Assembly (NCBI GenBank): GCA_028023455.1
Contig: JAQFVV010000002.1
Coordinates: forward strand, 32,125,725-32,189,724
Direction: 5' to 3'
Length of the DNA stretch: 64,000 nucleotides
Source: Epiperipatus broadwayi
Taxonomy: Eukaryota > Onychophora > Udeonychophora > Euonychophora > Peripatidae
A program made the translations under genes and the position numbers. The notes under the pieces are model-generated. The model had not been told where the DNA came from, made no database searches, and saw only the letters and a program-made list of their open reading frames with translations. Below, piece after piece: positions 56,221-64,000 of the stretch. Positions within the stretch are counted from its first letter, which is position 1. Every line of letters starts with the position of its first letter.

Positions 56221-56370
56221 AAAACAATATTTGCTGACATCTCTCACAAAAAGGTCACCTCAAAGTTTTGAGTCTAGCCTTACTTTATTACAGACCAAAA
56301 ACTTGAAAATATTACCACAATAAAACCAAAGTTAACTACTATGGAACCCTTCATAAAAAGATCATGCATG

Positions 56371-56968
56371 GTACCTGTCATATCTGACCCTGCCTTCAGA
56401 AGTGGACTATTCCAGATTCCTTGCCTGATTGGATACCACCCAGTTGCTATTCAATGGGATTAAAACCTTCACTGGGGTTTGCGTACCGAATCTGCATGTT
56501 TCCAGTAGGGTATGGGATCTGCCTTTAAATAATCAGGTTTTTGGAGGCAAGGCAGAGAGCAATTACTTCTGTTAACCTGAACGACAGAACATGCTCTCCA
56601 TTAAACCTGCCATCAGCAAAGGTATTTATTTAGTCATTATTGAGATGTCCACGCAGTGAGGCAAGTCCACCTACAGACTGGAAACTGCTACGTCTGAACT
56701 AGAGCCGACTCAGGCAAGCTAACTCCATAGCTGGAAGAGTCTTACCAGAACTCACGACGCAGGCTAATCATTAGCTGGAAGCGAGTTCCTTACTCCGCAC
56801 GACTATCTCAGCATTGAAGTCTATCAACTGTATTTGTTCATTTGCTTAACTAATGTGGGTATATATTTGTACTAATAAAGTATACATATTAATTGCTGAA
56901 TAGTTGTTCTTTTTGTATCTGTTGGTTTGGAAACGAACCTGCAAGCCTAACCAAACACCAACAGTACC
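56371..56968 (+). mobile_element. Solo Gypsy LTR with 5-bp target duplication
   Basis: The LTR is 56376-56963, starts TGTCATATCTGACC and ends AAACACCAACA (TG..CA). It is flanked by GTACC on both sides (56371-56375 and 56964-56968). It matches the LTR of Gypsy C at 62339-62915 in inverted orientation along its full length. An AATAAAG near 56876 is the likely polyadenylation signal. No internal sequence adjoins it, so it is a solo LTR, formed by recombination between two LTRs. Confidence 0.9.
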
Positions 56969-58800
56969 ATAATCAACAATCCACGTAACCCGAGGAACTT
57001 AACAGTAAGATGTTAGTCATACTTTAACTCATGCCAGATTAAATACGTGCACAAACTAAACACTAAATATAAGCTTCCAATATAATAAAGAGACATTCAC
57101 TTTTTCTATTCTTCAATGAACTATCTCATTGAAGGCTTATGGGAGAAAACTGAATAAGAGGATTGTAATATGAACTGTTTGAAGTAGTTGATTTGCATTA
57201 TTGTCTGAATGGGTGTGTGTTCCTTCCATTTTATTAATAATTTCTAATCATCTAATATTTGTTTTAATAAAAATATTTATTATTAATACAAACGGTTCAT
57301 TGTACAGTGTTAATTTCAGTTTGTTAGATTTTGCTGATAAAAAAATGTTTGGAGAAATGTATAAATTATTTATGCCAACATGTTCATTTAATAGTCAAAT
57401 CCTGGGAATATTAATATAAAAGATTAAGTGACAAGAAAGTGAATTTTCTAGAATATTACATTTAGTTATTAGCTTCGAATCAATGGGATGCGATGTGAAT
57501 CAGTGGGTCTACAACCTTGGTGCCCTCTTAAACAATTAAAAAACTGATTCCTCCAGCAATTCAAATCCAAATAAAATATTAGGTCAGTTAATCAGGAAAA
57601 GTAACTGTGTTTTAGAAATACCCAAATTCACACATGAACAGAATAAATCTTACATAGTTTGATTAACTAACACATTATTCTATGTAATGTACACATCTAA
57701 TCTATCTGTAAACAGTTCACTATATATTAATAATAGTGACAAATATAAATAAACGATCTGAATGAGTCTTTAAATACTATTTTTCCAGGATGGCATCACA
57801 GTTCTGATGGGTATTTCAAATTACAAACCAATATGTCTTTATTCTAGAGAAGATATAATATATTCGTGAAAACTTTTAAATTCAAAGTACATTTTGTCGA
57901 TCCCAATGTTTTATATATATCCAAATTATTCTTTCAAATAATTATTTGGTTTATATAACATTACATAAGTAATAGTTTATATTCATGATAATATGAGCAA
58001 GTATTATTTCAAAATACTATGAATGAATAGATGCTAGCTTTATCTAGGAAGATACGATGGGAAATTTAATTGATTCATATCTTAGAAAAATTTGATCAAT
58101 CAATCTAATAAAATTATGCAAGCAAGTAAATATGAATCTTGTATACTTTCTGACGTTTGTATTCCGTCTTTGAAATATAGGTAACATTCATTGTAAAGGA
58201 TAAAAATATTCTGATGGTTTACAACGTAACGAAGCAATTTGATGATTTTTTCCTTTTATAATAAATTGGCGTTTTTCCGTAAAATTTCTTCGATAGGCTG
58301 CCCGATCTATGGGCAGACAATGTTGCTTATTACCTCCATTTTGTTCAATTAATTATATACTTTTAAGGTAAATAAAAAAAAAAAAATGCAATGAAATTTA
58401 TACATGCTTCTGTTTAAAGCAAAAACAAGAAAGAGAAGAATGAGTTCAAATTATTCAGTCTTATTTGTAAGATTTTTTCATTGATATCAGTGTAACTATA
58501 GTAATCCTCTATATTCACTCTTTAAGCGACTTCCAGTAGTTTCTCTAACAAAAATTGTATTATACAACAAATAAGAATAAATATTTTAGAACTATTATAG
58601 ATATAATAAACACCTCCACACTTATATGCAATAAAAATTTACATTTCAAAGTACTAATACTATTTTTTATTTCAACAAAAAATAAACAATTTACAATACA
58701 TTTTCAACATATTATGCTGGAAATATATATTTTATACATATTTCCTTAGTATAATAATATCATACAAATAAAAAGGACAAATGTATTCAAAATATTAAAC
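56969..58800. other. Unassigned AT-rich sequence
   Basis: At 57508 a CAGTGGGTCTACAACCTTGG stretch resembles a hAT end, but no partner was found. No gene identified. Confidence 0.4.
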
Positions 58801-58805
58801 ATTTA

Positions 58806-58985
58806 TTTAGCATTAAGCTATTGCACATGCGCTTTGTAGATTTTTAACAATAAATGAATACTCCCACTTCAAACACAAGATAAGTGGGAGTATTCATTTA
58901 TTGTTAAAAATCTACAAAGCACATGTGCAATAGCTTAATGCTGATTATTAATATTACAGTTTATAAACATCGCGCTATATTAAAT
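58806..58985. repeat. Small palindrome related to family P1
   Basis: Arms 58810-58867 and 58883-58941 are nearly perfect inverted copies (ATGAATACTCCCACTT and AAGTGGGAGTATTCAT inside). The right side continues into a tail CAGTTTATAAACATCGCGCT that corresponds to the outer part of the P1 palindrome (AATTTATAAGACATAGCGCT at 8366-8386). Same family, different subfamily. Confidence 0.8.
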
Positions 58986-59664
58986 AAATAGTTTATAAAC
59001 ATTTATTTGTATTGTTGATAATTTACTATCATGCATGCAGCAACGAAAACGAAACATCAAAAGAATAATTTTATCCAAACTATATGCTTTATTATTTACA
59101 TAGTTCATTTTCCTTTTTAAAATGAATAAAGTCAATTTACAATCTAACAATGCTATTAATAATAAATAGTTATATATCAATATTATTCTCATTACAGCAC
59201 TGTTAATATTTCATTAGTTAACATATTCACCATCCAAAAATCAAACAAGAAAGAAAGAAAAAAAAAAATTATGACTGACATCTTAACACATACTAAATTA
59301 CTTCTAAATTTCAGTAGGTATATGTTCTTTATTCAACAGTTTTAACTACCATCAAGCATGAATAATTATCGATGATTGTTTACCATTGCATATATTTAAT
59401 AAAATCTAGATTATTTGAATGATAGAATCAAATTATTAATTTAACAAAAAAAATATTTGTCTTATCAAAATATTTATTTATTAAAGAAATAATTTTTTTT
59501 GTTCATTTAGTAATTTCACATCTACTAATAAAGCTACAGAAAGTATAAAAAAGTTATACTATTAATCGTACATAAATAAACATGCTTAGCTGCAAGGTCT
59601 TATGAAATAATGAATATTTGATATCTATTTATAATTTCAAAAAAAAATACTGTCATGAATCATC
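58986..59664. other. Unassigned AT-rich spacer
   Basis: Nothing recognised. Confidence 0.4.
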
Positions 59665-60700
59665 CTTTTTGACTAATAATCACTGTAGGATAAAGGTTTC
59701 TCCAAATTTAATTCATTATCCCCAATTCGTAGGTTCTCTTTTTGGCATCGTTACACAAATTTTCTTATCTCATCTATTCATTTCAGGTTTTTTGTTTTTT
59801 TTTTAGATTTTATACAATCTATTAAGATCCAATTTAAAACTTCAACTATTCATTGATTAATATCTTTTTTTGCAACATGTTCCGTCCAAATCCATTTTAC
59901 TTTTTTGATTTCTATTATTTGCAACATATAAGAGTTGGCAAACTATGGCTTGCAAGCCAAATGTGGCTCTTTGCTCCCAGTCTCATGGCTTTTTTTATTA
60001 TGATAAACATAAACACAATTTTTATTTCCTCATGTAATTTGTAAATAAATATTTTATTGACTCTATGAGAGAAAAAGTGTGCTATATTGTTTTTATATTC
60101 AGTCTTATTATAAAATAGTAATTATTGTATATGATGAATATTTAAATATTAGAAATTTGTGAATAAATTAAATTGTCAAAATTATTTTATGTCTTATTTA
60201 TTTATTTTTAAAACAATTTTTACTTTCATTAGGATGTATACAGATTGCATTATTAAAATAAATGTTCAACTATATCCACTGCCATTAAAAAATTCATATT
60301 TTTCACAAATATATTTTTCATTTCTTTCATTGAGAGGTGGTGGAGATTTAAACAAAATAGCTCTTCGTGTTAAAAAGTTTGCCGAAACCTGCCAACATGC
60401 ATTTCTCTATGCTTTACAGCTTGTTTTGAAATCTTTGAATTGCTATTATATTAAGCCTGATGTCTCAAATTCTTATAAAACATATTTGTTATAAACATTT
60501 TTTTTTTCAAACTCGTAGACATATTTTCTTTTAATGTTAATTTTTTCTACCAAAAGCACTTCTTCAGAGTTTAATTTTATGATTAATTTTGTCCATCTGC
60601 ATTAATAATTAGATCAAAGTATTTATAGTTGTTAATTTTTTTTTAATTCTTTATTATCAGTTTTTATTTTCTCCTTTTTTGAAAAGATATTGAACTTTAT
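59665..60700 (-). mobile_element. Old RTE fragment (RTE-5) split by a hAT element
   Basis: 59665-59928 and 60392-60700 align on the - strand with the RTE C-terminal and RT region seen in RTE-3. Examples are GGATAAAGGTTTCTCCAAAT near 59688 against GGATGAAGGTCTCTCCAAGT in RTE-3, and TTCTACCAAAAGCACT near 60546. It is much more diverged than the other RTE copies, so older, and about 60 bp are missing before the hAT insertion. Confidence 0.75.
59921..60399. mobile_element. Non-autonomous hAT transposon inside RTE-5
   Basis: The left end (TAAGAGTTGGCAAACTATGG, from 59929) and right end (AGTTTGCCGAAACCTG, ending 60391) are imperfect inverted repeats of the hAT type. An 8-bp flank matches at 6 of 8 positions (GCAACATA and CCAACATG), and the RTE reading resumes directly after it. 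No transposase is readable inside, so it is a MITE-like derivative of about 463 bp. Confidence 0.75.
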
Positions 60701-60710
60701 TTTAATCTTA

Positions 60711-60923
60711 TTAGCATTTATTTTTATTCCCTTGGTAGTCTGATATTGACTTACTGCAAGGGTGCAGCTTATATTTATTCTTTTTATTAATGATTGTCCA
60801 AGTCTTTCTTGAAACTATAGACACTGCTGACCCTGTGTCAAGTTTCATAGTAACTGGTGTATCATTTATTATGACTGTGTATAAACCCAGACTTGTTATC
60901 TCTGATATGGTGTATACAGGCAA
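60711..60923 (-). pseudogene. Gypsy C protease fragment
   Basis: The - strand encodes the N-terminal part of a retropepsin-type aspartic protease, which would cut the Gag-Pol polyprotein. The catalytic loop MKLDTGSAVS is intact (near 60835-60810). The frame stops at 60711, where RTE-5 sequence begins, so the rest of pol is missing. It follows the gag zinc-knuckle region in a slightly different frame. Confidence 0.75.
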
Positions 60924-61721
60924 CTTGCTTATGTTTCTTATAAGTGCCTTTACTATCTTTAGGAATAGACTTGGCTGTTTGTCTTAATTTCAGACATGCT
61001 GCCTTTATATGTCCTATACATTTGTAAAACGTGCATGTTACTTTACGGTATGGACATTCTGTATGCATGTGCATGTGCTCATTGCATCTATAACAAAGCC
61101 TAAGACTATTTGATGCTGAGTTCTCTGAGCTGACTGAGTGCTTGGGTGACCCAGTGTAATGCTCAATTTTTTGCACTTCATACTTTGTCTTTTTAATGGA
61201 TTAGCTTGACTAGCTATTGTTTTCGCTAGTCTTGCCTGAGCTACTGCTGTCTCAAAATGTAGGTCTGGAATCATTAACATTTTCAGCCTCAAATTGTGAT
61301 CGTTGATGCCACAAATAAAACGATCACGAAATGCTTCATTCATGAAGTCTTTGAAATCGCACTTCAAGGGTAATATAGGGATTTGTGTTGCAAATTCTTT
61401 AGCTGTTTCACCCTGTTCTTGTATCTTGATATTAAAATGCTATCTCTTCTCTACATTATTGTCAAGGGTTTAGGAGAAAAATACTCTGAGAATTGTCAAC
61501 ACTCTATCAAAATCCAGCTCAGCTGGGGTTACAGCCGTAGATTGAGACTTGAGTATATCGTATGTTTGCGGACCTATTGTAGTCATTAGTGTAGCTAACT
61601 TTATCTCCGGCTTTTTTATATTGTTAGCCTATAGATAAAAAATCAAACGCTCTTTATAATTTGGCCAGCTCTCGGGTTGAGCCGGATCAAAAGATTCCAT
61701 AGAGCCGATTGCTTTAGCCAT
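60862..61721 (-). pseudogene. Gypsy C gag
   Basis: The start ATG is at 61719-61721 and the first residues (ESFDPAQPESWPNYKERL) match the gag start of Gypsy elements of the K02A2.6-type group. After a stop and frameshifts, the matrix/capsid part reads FRDRFICGINDHNLRLKML (near 61345-61290), followed by CCHC knuckles. The first is CYRCNEHMHMHTECPYR. The second, CTFYKCIGHIKAACLK, is spaced irregularly. Gag forms the particle and binds RNA. It is interrupted by at least one stop and two shifts, and so is inactive. Confidence 0.75.
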
Positions 61722-62002
61722 CTTTTTTTATTTATGCTGAGTAACCACCCATACTTGTTTTTATAGTTACGTTATTGTAACTAACTGAACGAAGCTTTTA
61801 AATCATCTGTCTTGTGAATAAAGCTCTCGTGATTGGTTGAAGCTTCAAATTGACATGCCTTTATGTTTGCGGTCAATTTTATTCAACAGTTTTGTTATTT
61901 TTCTAATAAAAAATACAACTATAATGAAATTACGGTAACGTAAATTTTTTTCCCAAAACGAAAAATAAAACAAATACACACTCATGTATTTATTTCATAC
62001 GT
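61722..62002. other. Gypsy C 5' untranslated leader
   Basis: Between the tandem leader repeats and the gag ATG. AT-rich, no other feature seen. Confidence 0.5.
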
Positions 62003-62338
62003 TTTGATCTGTTGAAACTGACGTATTTTATAATACAATTTTTCCAGCTGTGAGGAGAAAATTTTTCTCTGTTACTGCACCAGATTTGTTTAAACTGGCG
62101 TAGTTTATTCTAATTTTTTCAGCCGTGAGGGAAACATTTCTGTTACTGCGCCAAATCTGTTATAATTGGCGTAGTTTATTTATAATTTTTCCAGCCATGA
62201 GGGAAAAATTTTTCTGCGACTGCACCAAATCTGTTATAACTGGTGTAGTTTATTCTATAACTTTCCAGCCATGAAGGAAAAATTTCTGTCCAACTGTGCC
62301 AAATCTGTTATAACAGGCGTGTTGACTGCACCAAATCT
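62003..62338 (-). repeat. Tandem leader repeats containing primer-binding-site-like motifs
   Basis: Four copies of a unit of about 75 bp, plus an older partial copy on the left, carry CCAGCCATGAGGGAAAAATT, then TGCACCAAATCTGTTATAAC and GGCGTAGTTTATTCTATAA. On the - strand each contains TTTGGTGCAGT or a variant (+ strand positions near 62076, 62147, 62221, 62296 and 62328). The last, at 62328, lies 5 bases from the LTR and is the presumed primer binding site. Confidence 0.8.
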
Positions 62339-62915
62339 TGTGTTTGGTTAGGCTCGCAGGTTCGTTTCCAAACCAACAGATACAAAAAGAACAACTATCC
62401 AGCAATTAATATATATACTTTATTAGTACAAAATATATACTCATTAGTTAAACAAATGAACAAATACAGTTGATATGCTTCAATGCTGAGATAGTCATGC
62501 GGAGTAAGGAACTGGCTTCCAGCTAATGATTAACCTGCGTCGTGAGTTCTAGTAAGAGTCTTCCAGCTATGTAGTTAGCTTGCCTCGAGTCAGTTCTAGT
62601 TCAGACTTAGCAGTTTTCAGTCCGTAGGTGGACTTGCCTCACTGCATGGACGTCTCAATGATGACTAGATAAATACCTTTGCTGATGGCAGCAGGTTTAA
62701 TGGAGAACACGTTCTGTCGTTCAGGTTAACAGAAGTAATTGCTCTCTGCCTTGCCTCTAAAAGGCTGACTATTTAAAGGCTGACTATTTAAACACGCGGA
62801 TTCAGTGCGCGAACCCCAGTGAAGGTTTTAATCCCGTTGGATAGCAACTGGGTGCTAGCCAATCAGGCAAGGAATCTGGAATAGTCCACTTCTGAAGGCA
62901 GGGTCAGATATGACA
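62339..62915 (-). repeat. 5' LTR of Gypsy C
   Basis: This is 577 bp, TG at 62339 on the + strand and CA at 62914-62915, and a full-length inverted match to the solo LTR 56376-56963. It has a private 18-bp tandem duplication (AGGCTGACTATTTAAA near 62760-62795) that the solo LTR lacks. Confidence 0.9.
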
Positions 62916-64000
62916 CTAACGTTTTTAAAATCTGGCAGTTTTGTTATTTGACAGAATTTAAATTTAACAGTCTTCTATTTTAAAAAATAGCTTATTAATT
63001 ACAATATATTTATAACAAACCACACACAAACTTCTTTATAAATCCTGATTTATTACACAAATTATTATAACTTACAAAAATATACTCTGTTTCAGCTATA
63101 TTCTTTTATAGTCCTTATCAAGGAACAACTAAAACTCTTCTAACAAAAAGTTTTAAGTTGTTCCTTGATAAAGATTACAAAATAATATAGTCGAAACATT
63201 ATACCTGGATCTCGTTTTATGCGGATTATTTTAATGTGATTCATGTTTCTTTTTAATATCTTTAATATTTCACTATATTTATTAGATATCAAGAAATTTA
63301 AATTATTAATAACTTATTTTGACTTGAAATACTTTTTTTTTTCAAAAATATAACGTTATATTAGCAACTAAATATGGCCTGAGGTGTATTTAGAATCTTA
63401 GCTTTTATGTAAATAACCTACTTATACTAATGAGTAAATAATAATAATAGATTTATATGTATGTATAAAAATATCACAATAAATATTCAAAAATTTTAAA
63501 CTTTTAAAACATATTTTTTAGATATTAACAGAAATAAATATTTTTTTAGATTTTTAAAATAAATAATAACGAAGATTTTATTGATTTTTATAAACTGAAA
63601 ATAATCTTTCTAATGATAATGTATAATTTTTTTGTTTTGATTGCGATCTCATTTTTTAAATATAGAAACAGCTCAAACTGAAAGTGGCGCTAGTTGTACT
63701 TCACGTCACGAATCTGATTTCTTACTAGTTCACAAACGAACGCATATTTTCAAACAGCTCTAATGATTAAAATATGTATGAAAAAATGTAAAATTAAATA
63801 CTGTAGTTAATAAAAAAAAGTAAAAAAGTTTGTCTTGTATTAATTTTTTTCAAATATTTGAAATTTTTTATTAGTCATACTTTATTTCCTTATTTTTTTA
63901 ATGCGAATTTTAAAGTAATTTTCCTTGTTGCTTTGCTTTTATGCGACTTCTGAAAATTACTGGAACATATCCCCCATTTTTCAAGGTAAGTTACATTTAT
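62916..64000. other. AT-rich right flank with a small palindrome
   Basis: At 63109-63172 two arms (CCTTATCAAGGAACAACT and AGTTGTTCCTTGATAAAG) form a hairpin of about 28 bp per arm. A consensus-like splice donor CAAG|GTAAGT lies at 63985 at the right edge and a less AT-rich patch at 63664-63765, but neither can be tied to a gene. Confidence 0.35.

Noticed and set aside
57508-57560. A hAT element starting CAGTGGGTCTACAACC
   Set aside because: Only one end-like sequence is present, with no inverted partner and no 8-bp duplication nearby.
63664-63765. A terminal exon ending in HKRTHIFKQL and a stop
   Set aside because: It has an acceptor-like AG and lower AT content, but only about 34 codons, no recognisable protein and no linked exon.

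Overview
This window looks like nuclear DNA of an invertebrate animal, and most of what can be recognised is transposable-element remains. It is strongly AT-rich, almost every ORF is short, genes have spliceosomal structure, and the repeats are typical animal retroelements: Ty3/Gypsy LTR elements, RTE and Jockey-type LINEs, Penelope-like elements (PLEs) with a GIY-YIG endonuclease, hAT DNA transposons and tRNA-derived SINE-like units. I cannot name the species. An arthropod or another protostome is a reasonable guess, but the sequence does not settle it.

Host gene: I recognise one exon with some confidence. It is a short first coding exon on the + strand (27136-27313) that resembles the N-terminus of the giant inhibitor-of-apoptosis / ubiquitin-conjugating protein BIRC6 (BRUCE/Apollon). 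It ends in a good GTAAGG donor. I found no second exon, so everything from 27314 to the right edge would be intron 1 or further, unless I missed an exon. Two unexplained open segments (34997-35236 and 55915-56220) could be exons of something I do not recognise.

Layout: 615-4922 is the 3' part of a Gypsy element (A, + strand), split by a PLE insertion (1238-3609) that has a 16-bp target duplication and inverted, tRNA-containing ends. 5251-6121 is an RTE fragment. 6403-14047 is an LTR-to-LTR Gypsy element (B, - strand). It carries a nested palindromic repeat (7967-8407) and a PLE (10430-11999), and the PLE is itself interrupted by a 400-bp palindrome with a hammerhead-ribozyme core in each arm (11122-11521). 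14767-15346 is an RTE 3' end. 16101-16768 is a palindrome made of two PLE 3' ends. 19786-22402 is a long RTE with only two stop codons. 22540-24600 is a decayed Jockey-like LINE. 27136-37600 holds the BIRC6 exon and AT-rich intron with scattered repeats. 37605-40200 is a decayed hAT transposon. 43429-43802 is a clean hAT MITE. 44090-45560 is a second PLE inverted pair. 45850-46420 is a Gypsy gag remnant. 52766-55040 is an RTE with a 5' inversion. 56376-56963 is a solo Gypsy LTR. 59665-60700 is an old RTE split by a hAT MITE. 60711-62915 is the 5' end of a third Gypsy element (C, - strand), with an unusual tandem-repeat leader.

The strongest unusual signal is a set of long palindromes, mostly PLE-related and always with the element 3' ends pointing outward. 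Two unrelated repeat families carry hammerhead-ribozyme-like cores whose stem III is a short perfect palindrome (ACCAUGGU in one, ACUAGU in the other). This fits the known association of PLEs with dimer-type hammerheads. The head-to-head inverted arrangement of the ribozymes on opposite strands deserves a closer look.
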